Source: Pseudothermotoga_B sp051235805 (GTDB taxonomy: Bacteria; Thermotogota; Thermotogae; Thermotogales; DSM-5069). Taken from it: DNA of 64,000 nucleotides. The translations under genes and the position numbers were made by a program. The stretch's first letter is position 1. Each line of letters begins with the position of its first letter. Location: assembly GCF_051235805.1 (NCBI RefSeq), contig NZ_JBPNXV010000001.1, positions 682,001 to 746,000 of the forward strand, in the 5' to 3' direction. Of this stretch, positions 41,321-51,487 are shown in pieces. Below the pieces are notes generated by a model. The model was not told where the DNA came from. It saw only the letters and a list, made by a program, of their open reading frames with translations, and ran no database searches.

Positions 41321-42566
41321 AACTTATATCGCGATTGACATTGGTTCTCATTCAATCAAGAGTTTGGTTGTCTCTAAAACTGCCGAGGGTTATGAGTTAC
41401 TCGAACGTTCTGAACTGAGAACGCGTGGAATAGACGGCGGAGATGTGAAAGATGCAATTTCGTTGAGAGAAGTTTTGAACCAGGTGATGGAGCAGATGTC
41501 TGAGACCGTCAACGTCGGGCGTTCTAATATTGTTGTGTCTTCAAGTTGTGGAAAGTTCATCCTCCAAGAGTTGAAAAAAGACCTAACTGTGTCAGAAGGC
41601 GAAAGAAAGCCAGTTGACGAAGCGACCGTTGAAAATCTGAAGCAATCTGCTGTCGACAGTCTTGGAAGCAATTGTCAAGCGTTGCACATCTATCCAAAGA
41701 AGTACACGATAGACAGAACAAAGGCTGTTTTTAACCCCATTGGAATGCCGGCGAATCACCTTGAGGTTGAGTTAGCAGTTGTTGCATTCGATAGATCTAC
41801 GAGCTCTCTTTTAGAGTTCTTGCAAGATGTTCTCCCCGAAGATTTTGACTTCGCATCGTCGACTGTTCTTGGTGCAGAGAGTGTTCTGACTGATACAGAG
41901 AAGGAAAACGGAGTTTGTGTCGTCGAACTTGGTTATTCCAGTACAGCGGTTGTAATCTATTCAATGGGTGTTCCTGTGAGACTTGAGACAATACCTCTGG
42001 GTATGAAGCACGTGATCAAAGATATTTCAATAGTCTTCAGCACGTCACTTGAAGAGGCAGAAAGGCTCTTGGTAACCCATGGAAGTGCCGTCTACGGTGA
42101 GTCGAGTTATGTGCAGCAGTCTATAGATTTCAAAGGACTCGATGGAAGATCTGCTAAGAGTATTACAAAGGACGATCTGGCAAAGGTTATACATGCACGC
42201 CTGAGAGAGATTTTGAACAAGGTAAAACGCTTTTATAGAGAATTTTGTTCAACAATGCCCGAGTTTTCTCCAAGAGGACTACCTGGTGGTATAGTACTCA
42301 TAGGTGGTGGTGCCAAGGTTTTGAGATTGCTTGACCTGGCTTTAGATGTTTTCAAGAGTCCTGTCCGAGTGGGAACCTATAATACTTCTGCTAATGTTCC
42401 CATAAAAGATTCAGATGATGTTTTAGACGATCCAGTGTATGCTCCAGCACTTGGGGGTTTTATTTCTTTGCTCGAAAGTGGCTCAAAAATGGAGCAAAGA
42501 ATACAACGTGAATCAAATGAAGGTTTCTTCAAGCGACTTGTTGAATTGTTCAAGAATCTCTGGTAG
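41307..42566 (+). CDS. ftsA: Cell division protein FtsA
   Basis: 419 residues from GTG 41307 (AGAGGTGG upstream). Actin-type nucleotide motifs: YIAIDIGSHSIKSLVVSKTA, VCVVELGYSSTAVVIYSMGV, GGIVLIGGGAKVLRLLDLA. The C-terminal amphipathic helix EGFFKRLVELFKNLW serves as membrane anchor. FtsA tethers FtsZ to the membrane. Followed by ftsZ after 14 bases. Confidence 0.95.
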   Translation: MRKGETYIAIDIGSHSIKSLVVSKTAEGYELLERSELRTRGIDGGDVKDAISLREVLNQVMEQMSETVNVGRSNIVVSSSCGKFILQELKKDLTVSEGERKPVDEATVENLKQSAVDSLGSNCQALHIYPKKYTIDRTKAVFNPIGMPANHLEVELAVVAFDRSTSSLLEFLQDVLPEDFDFASSTVLGAESVLTDTEKENGVCVVELGYSSTAVVIYSMGVPVRLETIPLGMKHVIKDISIVFSTSLEEAERLLVTHGSAVYGESSYVQQSIDFKGLDGRSAKSITKDDLAKVIHARLREILNKVKRFYREFCSTMPEFSPRGLPGGIVLIGGGAKVLRLLDLALDVFKSPVRVGTYNTSANVPIKDSDDVLDDPVYAPALGGFISLLESGSKMEQRIQRESNEGFFKRLVELFKNLW

Positions 42567-42580
42567 CTCCAGGGAGGTAG

Positions 42581-43648
42581 ATGATGATGCCTTTCGAACT
42601 TGGAAAATCAAGAACTAACAATCAAGAGAAATTCACGAAAAAGAGAGTGCCTGTGATAAAGGTTGTAGGTGTAGGCGGTGCTGGTAATAACGCCATAAAT
42701 AGAATGGTAGAGATGGGTATAAGAGATGTCACCTTTATTGCGGTCAACACAGATGTACAGGTTTTGGAAGAGAATAAAGCGGACATCAAGATACAGATTG
42801 GTGAAAAGAGGACAAGAGGCCTTGGGGCTGGAGGAGATCCAAAAACTGGTGAAGAAGCAGCTCAAGAGAGTCGTGAAGAGCTCGAACAGATGTTGCAGGA
42901 CACCGATATGTTATTCATAACGGCAGGTTTTGGGGGTGGCACAGGTACTGGCGCTACGCCGGTGATCGCCGAGATCGCAAAGAGTATGGGAGTTTTAACG
43001 GTTGCAGTCATAACCACCCCATTTTACTTCGAGGGAAAAGAAAGATGGAATGCCGCAATAGAAGGTTTGAAGAAGCTCAGAAAGAGTGTTGACACACTCA
43101 TAAGGATATCGAACAACAAATTGCTTGAGGAACTTCCACCAGATGTGACGGTAGTGAATGCTTTTCTGAAGGCAGATGAAACACTACATCAGGGTGTCAA
43201 AGGTATATCAGAGCTGATCACTAAAAGAGGATATATCAACCTTGACTTTGCGGATGTTGAATCAGTTATGAGGAATGCCGGAGCAGCGATGCTCGGTATA
43301 GGCATAGGTAAGGGTGCCAACAGGGCAATCGAGGCAGCGAAGAAAGCAATGGAAAGCAAACTGATGGACCGCCCTGTGGAGAACGCCGGGGCAATCATCC
43401 TGAATATCTCTGCTCCAAGGACCGTTCAACTCCGCGAGATGCATGCGGCTGCCGCCATAATTCGACAGAGTTGTAGCGAAGACGCCGATGTCAAATTTGG
43501 CTTGATAATCGATGAAGAGCTTGCTCAAGATGAGATGCGCGTGACACTGATAGCAACAGGTTTTGATGAAGAAGACAGTTATCTGTTCCCAGAGAGTGAG
43601 ATTCCTGCCGTCTACAGGTTGGGCTTGGAGGATATAAGTGGTGTTTGA
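42581..43648 (+). CDS. ftsZ: Cell division protein FtsZ
   Basis: 355 residues. GTP-binding motif VGVGGAGNNAINRMVEMGIR, tubulin signature GFGGGTGTGATPVIAEIAKS, T7 loop region NLDFADVESVMRNAGAAMLG. The C-terminal peptide ESEIPAVYRLGLEDI is a recognisable form of the FtsA-binding tail. The linker is short. Its end overlaps the PilB-like gene. Confidence 0.98.
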   Translation: MMMPFELGKSRTNNQEKFTKKRVPVIKVVGVGGAGNNAINRMVEMGIRDVTFIAVNTDVQVLEENKADIKIQIGEKRTRGLGAGGDPKTGEEAAQESREELEQMLQDTDMLFITAGFGGGTGTGATPVIAEIAKSMGVLTVAVITTPFYFEGKERWNAAIEGLKKLRKSVDTLIRISNNKLLEELPPDVTVVNAFLKADETLHQGVKGISELITKRGYINLDFADVESVMRNAGAAMLGIGIGKGANRAIEAAKKAMESKLMDRPVENAGAIILNISAPRTVQLREMHAAAAIIRQSCSEDADVKFGLIIDEELAQDEMRVTLIATGFDEEDSYLFPESEIPAVYRLGLEDISGV

Positions 43649-45332
43649 GAAGCCTCGTTATCGAAGACTCGGTGAGATTTTGATCGAAAAGGGTCTTGTG
43701 ACCCAAGATGAATTGACAAAGGCTTTAGAGCAACAGCGAAAGGACAGAAAAGCCTTAGGTGAGATTTTGGTCGAAATGGGTTTGATCACTTGGGAGCAGA
43801 TTACTGAAGCTTTGAGCGAACAGTACAATGTTCCCGTCCTGAAAGATTTGCCCAGAACAGTACCGGTTGATGTGCTCAGGAGTATTCCAAAGGCGATGAT
43901 CGAAGAACTAAGAGTTATACCAATTGACAGACGAGACGACAAACTCGTTGTGATAACAGACAGTGTTTACAATCTTTCCCGTATAACGAGTGAAATCAAG
44001 TTTCTCACTGGAAAAGACCCTCAGATTTTTCTTGTTACACCAACTACCTTTGCATTCATGTACGCACAACACATTCAGGGTGCACCAATGGCATTAGCTG
44101 AAGAAATGCCTGTAGAACAAATCGAACCAATTTCAGAAGAGGAAACGGAAGAGGTTCTCGCCGAGGTAGAGGCACCGGTTGTGAGAATGGTTAATGCGAT
44201 AATCCAACGAGCTGTGCAGATGGAAGCGAGCGATATTCACATCGAACCTTTTAGGAATTACGTGCGCGTACGCTACAGAGTGGATGGTCTGCTCAGAAAG
44301 ATCACAGATTATTCTAAGACGCAACACAGTGCTGTTGTCACAAGAATAAAGATCATGTCAAGCCTTGATATTTCAGAGAAAAGACTGCCTCAAGACGGCA
44401 AGTTTTACATGAATATTCAAGGTGAACAATACGATTTTCGTGTTTCTACAATGCCATCGGTACACGGTGAAAAGATTGTGCTGAGAATTCTCAAAGTTTC
44501 AGGTGCATACAAGCAACTCGAGGAACTCGGTTTCAGTGATTTCAACTACAAGAGAATTTCAGATCTTTTGAGAAGACCAAATGGAATCATTCTCATAACG
44601 GGGCCAACTGGTAGTGGAAAGTCTACAACCTTGGTCGCCATGATAAACAAATTAAAGGATATAACGATAAACATAATAACGGCTGAAGACCCAGTGGAAT
44701 ACACAGTCGATGGCATTACTCAGTGCCAGGTCAATCCAGAGATAGGTCTGACCTTCGCCAGGTATTTGAGGTCTTTCTTAAGACAAGACCCAGATGTAAT
44801 AATGATTGGCGAGATGAGGGACAAAGAAACAGCAAGTCTTGCCATAGAAGCCTCTCTTACAGGACATCTTGTTTTGAGCACTTTGCACACCAACAGTGCT
44901 GCAGCCGCGATAGATAGAATGGTGAACATGGGAATAGACAGACATATGATCAGTACATCACTGATAGGTGTGATAAGTCAAAGACTTGTCAGAAAACTGT
45001 GTGAAAACTGCAGAGTCAAAGCAGAATTGAGAAAAGAGTATTCGGAACTATGGAAATCTGCCTTTCCTGAGATTGACCCTGTTGAGTACACCGCTGGTAA
45101 TGGTTGTCAAGAGTGTGGAGGCAGTGGTTACAAAGGGCGTGTAGCGGTCGGAGAAGTTCTTATAGTGAACCGCGATATAAGAGAATTGATAGTTGCAGGT
45201 GGCGGGGAGAGAGAGATCTACGATTTAGCCCTGCAAAAGGGCATGCGCCCTATGTTCATAGATGGTTTTGAGAAGGTACTCAAAGGCATTACTTCCTTTG
45301 ATGAAGTCCTCAGGGTGACCACTGGACTATGA
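43638..45332 (+). CDS. Type II secretion / type IV pilus assembly ATPase (PilB/GspE)
   Basis: 564 residues from GTG 43638. The N-terminal MshEN/GspE-N domain has two halves (YRRLGEILIEKGLVTQDELT and ALGEILVEMGLITWEQITEA), which in MshEN proteins bind cyclic di-GMP. The motor core has Walker A TGPTGSGKSTTLVAMINK, the Asp box TAEDPVEY, Walker B DVIMIGEMRDKETA and His box LHTNSA. A CxxC...CxxC zinc motif is visible (LCENCRV, GCQECGGSGY). Powers pilus or secretion fibre extension. No other pil/gsp genes are nearby. Confidence 0.95.
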   Translation: MVFEKPRYRRLGEILIEKGLVTQDELTKALEQQRKDRKALGEILVEMGLITWEQITEALSEQYNVPVLKDLPRTVPVDVLRSIPKAMIEELRVIPIDRRDDKLVVITDSVYNLSRITSEIKFLTGKDPQIFLVTPTTFAFMYAQHIQGAPMALAEEMPVEQIEPISEEETEEVLAEVEAPVVRMVNAIIQRAVQMEASDIHIEPFRNYVRVRYRVDGLLRKITDYSKTQHSAVVTRIKIMSSLDISEKRLPQDGKFYMNIQGEQYDFRVSTMPSVHGEKIVLRILKVSGAYKQLEELGFSDFNYKRISDLLRRPNGIILITGPTGSGKSTTLVAMINKLKDITINIITAEDPVEYTVDGITQCQVNPEIGLTFARYLRSFLRQDPDVIMIGEMRDKETASLAIEASLTGHLVLSTLHTNSAAAAIDRMVNMGIDRHMISTSLIGVISQRLVRKLCENCRVKAELRKEYSELWKSAFPEIDPVEYTAGNGCQECGGSGYKGRVAVGEVLIVNRDIRELIVAGGGEREIYDLALQKGMRPMFIDGFEKVLKGITSFDEVLRVTTGL

Positions 45333-46528
45333 AATATCTTTCAAAGGATCCAGAAGAATGGAAGAAAAAGGAAGAAAACTTCTTGCAACGCGAGCGGGAA
45401 AAGACTCGATCACACAGAAGACAAGGAATGTATTTTTTGCTTTTGAACATAGCTATTGTGCTGATATTCTTTTTCGGCTTAAGGATGTACTATTCGCAGT
45501 TTCCTTCACAGAAATCAGAGATGAACCAACTCATCATTCAGGTTGAAAGCCCTTATACCTCCGGTGTGCCGTTGGATGTCAAAGTTCGACTTTACAGCAA
45601 TCGAAACAAATCCAGAGAAGTTGTTCTTTCAGATTTCAGCCTGCAAATTTCTGGAAGCGAAGGTGTCGTTTACAGTTTTTTTCAGAAAGATACCGTTAGA
45701 GCAACATTAGATTCGTTTTCGAGTCGGCTTCTCTTCGATCTGCGAAAGGAAGCTGAGTTGACCTCTTTGAAATCTGGTGAATACACGGTAATCGTCAAGT
45801 TAAAGGTCGACAATGAGGAAATCTTTGCGCAAAAATCATTCACCAGTGTTGAGAAATACCAACTCGTAGTCGATGGACTGCTCGATTTCTATCTCCCAGG
45901 TGAGACCATGAACTTAGTGATATACCTTGTGAACAACACCGCAACTGTTAGAGATTTGAACATACAGTCTCTGAAATTGTCCTTGAAAGAGAGTGATAAA
46001 ACCGTTTGGCAGCAGGAACTTCCTGTACAGTTGAAATATTCGGAGGTCGGTATAGGCAAAGATGTGAAAATCGCAGATCAGATAAATCATTCTTTTCAGA
46101 ATCAAGGGCGTTTTGTGCTCACTGTTCAATGTTCTGTGAACAATTCGTTGGTTTCCCTTTCTCTTCCAGTCATCTGTACCAATGAATACGAAAAGGATTT
46201 AAAAAAGGTGAAGATTTACTCAGATCTTCCAAAACAGGTGAATATCAGGAATCTGCCGGCTTTTTCAGTATATCTACAGAACACCACGAACAAAGATCTG
46301 TTTTTTTTCATAGACCAGATAGATGTAGCCTTACCACCATCCTCGCTGAGTTATCAAAAGAAATCTGTTAGAATGTGGCTTGATCCTTACTCACAGTATG
46401 AGATATTCAAGTTTCTTCCGTGGAATAGTCCAGCAATTACGCAAGCAGGGGTTTACAAGTTGACGGTGAGAGTGTATTCTGGTTCTGATTCCAAAGACTT
46501 CGAGAGTTCAATGCAGGTAATCGAATGA
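45329..46528 (+). CDS. Membrane-anchored protein with beta-rich extracytoplasmic region
   Basis: 399 residues; ATG overlaps the PilB stop (ATGA). It has a charged cytoplasmic N-terminus (residues 1-32, rich in Glu, Lys and Arg), one membrane helix (about 33-55), then about 340 residues with repeated Ig-like or BsuPI-like strands (SPYTSGVPLDVKVRLYSNRN; LDFYLPGETMNLVIYLVNNT). The spacing of -LxVxxxVNNTxxxxDLxx- motifs suggests three tandem beta-sandwich units. I do not recognise a named family. Placement between pilB and mutS2 hints at an envelope or pilus role. Confidence 0.75.
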   Translation: MKYLSKDPEEWKKKEENFLQREREKTRSHRRQGMYFLLLNIAIVLIFFFGLRMYYSQFPSQKSEMNQLIIQVESPYTSGVPLDVKVRLYSNRNKSREVVLSDFSLQISGSEGVVYSFFQKDTVRATLDSFSSRLLFDLRKEAELTSLKSGEYTVIVKLKVDNEEIFAQKSFTSVEKYQLVVDGLLDFYLPGETMNLVIYLVNNTATVRDLNIQSLKLSLKESDKTVWQQELPVQLKYSEVGIGKDVKIADQINHSFQNQGRFVLTVQCSVNNSLVSLSLPVICTNEYEKDLKKVKIYSDLPKQVNIRNLPAFSVYLQNTTNKDLFFFIDQIDVALPPSSLSYQKKSVRMWLDPYSQYEIFKFLPWNSPAITQAGVYKLTVRVYSGSDSKDFESSMQVIE

Positions 46529-46549
46529 TCCTTTGGTTTATCCTATAAA

Positions 46550-48883
46550 ATGGTAGTTGGAGGTGTCTCGAAAATAGAGGTTTATACTCTTGAAAGGCTT
46601 GATTTTGATAAAGTTGTCGGTTTAGTTCAGCAATTTGTTTTCAGTTCAACTGGGAAGAGTTTTCTGAGAAAACTTCTGCCCACAGATAACCCTCATCGTG
46701 AACTCGAGATGCTCGATGAGATTATCAGGGTGCTCGAGAGTGGGCAAGAGATTATTCCATCGAATTTTTCCTCGATCGATGTTGAAGAGATACTGCAGAA
46801 AATAAGAGATGGCAAAGTTCTTGACGCAGAAGAACTCTTGAAGGTCTCAAGTGCACTTTTAACAATCAAAACAATCAAAAAGAACGTGGCAGGCCTCGAG
46901 CAGAGTCCATCAATTAAAGAACTCGTTAAACCACTTTCTGTCTACGATGAGATCGTCAGTGATATACACAGATGTATTGGTGAGGATGGCTCAGTGAGAG
47001 ACAGCGCTTCGGAGAGACTGAAGCAGTTGAGAATAGAGTACAGGCACACTTTGGAACAACTCAGAAGAAAGGCTGAGAGTTTTGTCAACTTGAACAGAGT
47101 ATACCTTCAAGAACCGGTTGCAACCTTAAGAGACGGCAGACAAGTCTTTCCAGTAAAGGCAACACACAGATCACAGGTCAAGGGTATTGTCCATTCGGTT
47201 TCTTCTTCAGCTGCGACTTATTTCATTGAACCAGAGGAGTTTGTTCCAGTGAACAACACTTTGAGAGAGTTGAGGGAGCAAGAACAAGAAGAGATCAACA
47301 GAATTCTGAGAGCCCTTACGTTCAAAGTATTTGAACGCCTTGAAAAGATCGAGCAGGATATACAGATCTTGGCTCATCTTGATACTCTGCATGCCAGGGG
47401 TATTTTTGCACGTCGCTATAACGCGCATGTGATTTATCCTTCGGAAGAAATGGAGATAAAGTTGATGGTGGCTCGACATCCTTTAATAGACAAGGAAAAG
47501 GTTGTGCCAGTCGATATCTTTCTGCCAAAGGATAAGTTCGGCTTAGTACTCACCGGTCCCAACACCGGTGGTAAAACTGTATCACTGAAGACCGTCGGAC
47601 TTTTCTGCTGTATGATGATGGCTGGTTTTCCTTTGCCGTGCGATGAAAATTCCGTGCTACCTTCTTTTTCGAAGATAGTAATCGATGTTGGTGATGAGCA
47701 AGATATCAGACAGAGTCTGAGCACCTTTTCTTCACATGTGACCAATATAGTGAAAGCCTTAGAACTGGCTGACGAAAAAACCCTTGTTCTACTCGATGAA
47801 CTTGGTTCAGGTACTGATCCAGTCGAAGGTGCTGCTTTGGCTCTTGCGGTGATACAAAAACTTAAAGATTCTTGTTGCAAGTTCGTTGTGACCACCCATC
47901 TCACACCGATAAAGATTCATGCTGCAAGTGATGAGAAACTGGCTACTGCTTCTGTAGAATTCGATCCTCAGACGCTCAAACCAACTTTCCGTATTTTGAT
48001 GGGTGTACCAGGTGCTTCTCATGCCTTCGAGATAGCGAGAAAACTTGGAATGGACGAATCAGTATTAGAAACCGCTCAAAGGTTCATAGGTCAAGAATAC
48101 GTGGATGTGGAAAAAACAATTCAGAGGTATCAAGAGCAAAGTGCTCTTTTGCGAGAAAAGATCGAAGAACTTGAAAATGAAAGGAAAAAGATAGCGCAGA
48201 TCAGAGCAGAATACGAACACAAATACGAAGAACTCAAGAGAAAGAGAATCGAAGAACTCGATGATGAATTGAAAAAGATGTACGCCGAAATCAAGGAAAT
48301 GAAGAAACAGATCGATGAAACGATTAGTAGTGTGAAGAAAAGAAGCCAAGACTTAGAAACACTCAAGGCGGCTGCAAAGGTCTTTGAGAGACAATCTAAA
48401 ACAGTTCGTGAAATCAAAATGAACGACGAATCATCTCTGCCTGCTCAAATACTCGAAGTGGGAGACACAGTCAGACTGAGAAATGGAGAAGCCGTTGGCA
48501 GAATAGTTGCTACCAAAGGAACGAGATTTATCGTGGATTTCAGTGGGATTAAGTTAGAAGCAGAACCACGCACTTTGATAAAAGTCTCTGTAGAGAAGAA
48601 AGAACAACCGCAGGTTGATTTCCACACGGTGTACAGCACCTTAGGCAAACCAGAGATAGATGTACGTGGGCTTACTGTCGATGAGGCTGAGCCACTCATA
48701 GAAGATTTCATCGACAAATTAGTTTTGTCTGATTTCAAAATAGGTTACGTGATCCACGGTAAGGGAACTGGCAGATTGGCTGTTGGAATTTGGGAGATAC
48801 TCAGACGTGATAGCAGAGTCAAGAAATATCGATTCGGCACTTCGAATGAAGGGGGCACCGGCGTAACCGTCGTGGAGGTGTGA
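46550..48883 (+). CDS. mutS2: MutS2 (RqcU) ATPase / Smr endonuclease
   Basis: 777 residues. MutS-type core and lever, ATPase with Walker A LTGPNTGGKTVSLKTVGLF and Walker B LVLLDELGSGTDPVEGAALA, long coiled coil (about 500-620, rich in Glu/Lys), KOW-like segment and C-terminal Smr domain (EIDVRGLTVDEAEPLIEDFI, VIHGKGTGRLAVGIWEILR). MutS2 suppresses recombination and, in Bacillus, splits collided ribosomes. The ATG has a poor ribosome site; a GGAGG lies just inside the gene. Confidence 0.95.
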   Translation: MVVGGVSKIEVYTLERLDFDKVVGLVQQFVFSSTGKSFLRKLLPTDNPHRELEMLDEIIRVLESGQEIIPSNFSSIDVEEILQKIRDGKVLDAEELLKVSSALLTIKTIKKNVAGLEQSPSIKELVKPLSVYDEIVSDIHRCIGEDGSVRDSASERLKQLRIEYRHTLEQLRRKAESFVNLNRVYLQEPVATLRDGRQVFPVKATHRSQVKGIVHSVSSSAATYFIEPEEFVPVNNTLRELREQEQEEINRILRALTFKVFERLEKIEQDIQILAHLDTLHARGIFARRYNAHVIYPSEEMEIKLMVARHPLIDKEKVVPVDIFLPKDKFGLVLTGPNTGGKTVSLKTVGLFCCMMMAGFPLPCDENSVLPSFSKIVIDVGDEQDIRQSLSTFSSHVTNIVKALELADEKTLVLLDELGSGTDPVEGAALALAVIQKLKDSCCKFVVTTHLTPIKIHAASDEKLATASVEFDPQTLKPTFRILMGVPGASHAFEIARKLGMDESVLETAQRFIGQEYVDVEKTIQRYQEQSALLREKIEELENERKKIAQIRAEYEHKYEELKRKRIEELDDELKKMYAEIKEMKKQIDETISSVKKRSQDLETLKAAAKVFERQSKTVREIKMNDESSLPAQILEVGDTVRLRNGEAVGRIVATKGTRFIVDFSGIKLEAEPRTLIKVSVEKKEQPQVDFHTVYSTLGKPEIDVRGLTVDEAEPLIEDFIDKLVLSDFKIGYVIHGKGTGRLAVGIWEILRRDSRVKKYRFGTSNEGGTGVTVVEV

Positions 48884-50949
48884 ATTTGATCTTCGCACTT
48901 GATGTTGGCACAAGAAAAGTTGCAGGTTTGATAGGCTATATCGATAACGATCTGTTGAACGTAGTCGATTTTGAAATGATCGAACACCCTGTGCGCAGTA
49001 TGCTCGATGGTCAAATACACGATATAAAAAGTGTGGCTTTGGTTGTAGAAGAAGTGAAAAAGAGACTCGAAGAAAGAAATGAACTGAAACTGAACGAAGT
49101 TGCGGTTGCAGTAGCTGGTAGATTTCTCAAAACAGTTGTTCTCGAAGCAGAGACAGAGTTTTCAGGAGATGTGATCGATGAGAGAACCGTGAAAGAACTC
49201 GAGATGAAGGCTATTTCTCAGATCCCGCTGAGCGATGAAGGTGGTTCAGAACTCCACTGCGCTGGTTATTCGGTGATCGAATACAAGCTTGATGGCTTCT
49301 GGATGAAGAATCTCATCGGGCACAGAGGGAGAAAGTTATACGTTCGTTTGGTCGCCGCACTCTTGCCGGTGCAGGTGGTCAATGCGATGATTGCTTCACT
49401 ACACAGAGCTGGTCTAAGGCCATCTTTTCTAACTCTCGAACCGATGGCAGTCTTGCAGGTAGCGATACCAGAGGATCTGAGAATTCTCAATATTGGAGTT
49501 GTGGATATCGGAGCCGGAACGAGTGATATCGCACTTGCCAAGGGTGGAGTTATCGTCGGGTATGAGATGGTTCCAATGGCTGGAGACGAGATCACCGAGG
49601 TAATAGCCCAAACATATCTACTCGATTTTCTTGCAGCCGAAAGGGTGAAAAGATCAATTGATGATAATGTGACCATTGAGGTAGCCGATGTGACGGGTAG
49701 AAAGACAACTGTGCAAAGTTCATCTGTTCTAAAGGCAATCTCACCCACCATTGAACTCATTGCGAACAACATCGCCGAGAAGATCAAGCAGTTGAATCTC
49801 GGGAAGCCCAGTGCACTTTTCCTCGTTGGTGGAGGTGCTAAGCTCGAGTGTTTGCGCGGTGAACTCGCACGTGCTCTTGAGCTCCCAATAGAGAGAGTTA
49901 CGTTGAAGAACGTCGAAGATCTGCCAAAGATCAAAAGCCTCAGAGAAGATTTCACTGGCAGCGAATTTGTCACTCTTACCGGCATAGCATATGCCAGTGC
50001 CTATAGCTCTGGAAGCATATACGACACGATCACCTTGAACGGTGAAAGGATTCAGTTACTCAAAGTGGGCCAAAACCAGACTATTTTGAGGCTTCTGATT
50101 CAAAAAGGTTTCAAATTCACAGAGATTTTAGGAACACCGCAACCTTCTATCACCTTCCAGATCAACGGCAAAGAACACACCATCTCTGGCAAGATTCTTG
50201 GTGGCATGAAAGCCTTTGTAAACGGAACACAAGTACCATTACATCATGTCATCAGAGATGGCGACGAGATCGTTGTAGAAAAAAACGACTCAGAAGAACC
50301 TTTGATCCCCAAACTCTCAGATTTTGTGAAAAAGCTCTCTGTTGAAGTGAACGGTGAAGAGTTCTTCGAACTTTTGCCAGAAGTTTTTGTAAACAACGAG
50401 TTGGTGAAGGATCTTGATCGGCAGATAGCAGACGGCGATAAAATAATCATCAAGTATCCAGAACCCGATGAGATCAAAAAGACTGTCGAGGAAAAAACCG
50501 GACAGATCAGTTATTTCATCAACGGAGAAAAAAAGATTGCTCAGAAGATTTCTCTCCATTTTGTAAAGATCGTTGAAGATGATCAAAAGAAAAAATATGT
50601 CTTCGAAGGTGAGAGTACTAAGATAAAACACGTTTTGCCGAAATCTGAACCGATCACTGTTTTTTTCAACGATCAAGAAATCGTTTTGAAACCGATGAAC
50701 AACTTGGTCTTTGTGAACGAACAGTATCTTTCCAGTGAAACAGAACTTTCAGAAGAGATGAAGATCGAGTACACATCTTGGCAACCAATAATAGCAGATG
50801 TTCTTGCAAAGGTTAATCTGAACACAAAGGATCTCTTGGACTACAAGATCTTCCTCAACGAGAAGCAAGTGAGTTTTGTTGAAAAGGTAAATCCCAAAGA
50901 CAAAATCCGATTCGAAGGAATCAGAAAGGCTCAGCCAAACCAATCATGA
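48880..50949 (+). CDS. Long FtsA/PilM-like actin-fold protein with C-terminal beta repeats
   Basis: 689 residues from GTG 48880; TTG 48886 with better ribosome spacing is possible. The first about 375 residues are an actin-type ATPase: FALDVGTRKVAGLIGYIDND, VGVVDIGAGTSDIALAKGG-like text at IGVVDIGAGTSDIALAKGGV, and ALFLVGGGAKLECLRGELA. The remaining about 300 residues consist of four or five diverged units with the pattern x-INGx...FVNx...IxDGDxIxIxY (FQINGKEHTI, VEVNGEEFFE, YFINGEKKIA, VFFNDQEIVL), like beta-grasp/ThiS modules. Function unknown; a second cell-division or pilus-type scaffold is likely. It converges on a beta-barrel gene with a 29-base overlap. Confidence 0.85.
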   Translation: MNLIFALDVGTRKVAGLIGYIDNDLLNVVDFEMIEHPVRSMLDGQIHDIKSVALVVEEVKKRLEERNELKLNEVAVAVAGRFLKTVVLEAETEFSGDVIDERTVKELEMKAISQIPLSDEGGSELHCAGYSVIEYKLDGFWMKNLIGHRGRKLYVRLVAALLPVQVVNAMIASLHRAGLRPSFLTLEPMAVLQVAIPEDLRILNIGVVDIGAGTSDIALAKGGVIVGYEMVPMAGDEITEVIAQTYLLDFLAAERVKRSIDDNVTIEVADVTGRKTTVQSSSVLKAISPTIELIANNIAEKIKQLNLGKPSALFLVGGGAKLECLRGELARALELPIERVTLKNVEDLPKIKSLREDFTGSEFVTLTGIAYASAYSSGSIYDTITLNGERIQLLKVGQNQTILRLLIQKGFKFTEILGTPQPSITFQINGKEHTISGKILGGMKAFVNGTQVPLHHVIRDGDEIVVEKNDSEEPLIPKLSDFVKKLSVEVNGEEFFELLPEVFVNNELVKDLDRQIADGDKIIIKYPEPDEIKKTVEEKTGQISYFINGEKKIAQKISLHFVKIVEDDQKKKYVFEGESTKIKHVLPKSEPITVFFNDQEIVLKPMNNLVFVNEQYLSSETELSEEMKIEYTSWQPIIADVLAKVNLNTKDLLDYKIFLNEKQVSFVEKVNPKDKIRFEGIRKAQPNQS

Positions 50950-51478
50950 GTCTTATCCTGCCACTCAAGAAATCAACTCCAACGAAGAGTTTGTCGATGA
51001 ACTTTCTGCCTTCAGGAGGTTGTATGAAGAATTTCGCGGCTGCGTAGATCGCCCTCGTGAAGTCGAAATCATCCACAAATGGGTAAAGAAATCCGAAAGA
51101 GAAAGAGATGTTCTCAAATTCATATTGTCCAAATATACCAGCGGAGAAAGTGGTTTTCCAGCTTGTATCAGTGGCAGAGTTTATGGGAAAGTTTCCGTAC
51201 ATCAGGGAAAGAGCAGGACCAAATGCCAGGCCTTCTATTCTGTAAAGAGGTACTTTCCCGAGCATTTCAAGATTATACAGATTTGTCGTAGTTCCTTCGA
51301 TAGTTCTGCCAATGTCAAAGTCGAAGCCTGCTTCGATCGAATAAGAACTGTCAAGTAATCCCGTTGATATGTTCCAACCGCTTATGTTCAGAAAGGTCAC
51401 ACCACCACCGATGATCCATTCAGTTGCAAAAGCGGTGCAGACCACAGCTATACCAAGAAGTATCAACACCTTTTTCAT
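50921..51478 (-). CDS. Small secreted beta-barrel protein (probable outer-membrane protein)
   Basis: 185 residues with a signal peptide (MKKVLILLGIAVVCTAFATE). The mature part alternates aromatic and small residues (GPALSLMYGNFPINSATDTS, FSFGFLYPFV), and the chain ends LMIGLAEPF with a terminal Phe, the usual outer-membrane barrel signature. About eight strands would fit. It follows the BMP importer operon by 9 bases, so it may form a pore in the toga for the same nutrient. Family not recognised. Confidence 0.7.
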   Translation of the reverse strand: MKKVLILLGIAVVCTAFATEWIIGGGVTFLNISGWNISTGLLDSSYSIEAGFDFDIGRTIEGTTTNLYNLEMLGKVPLYRIEGLAFGPALSLMYGNFPINSATDTSWKTTFSAGIFGQYEFENISFSFGFLYPFVDDFDFTRAIYAAAKFFIQPPEGRKFIDKLFVGVDFLSGRIRLMIGLAEPF

Positions 51479-51487
51479 GAAATCACC

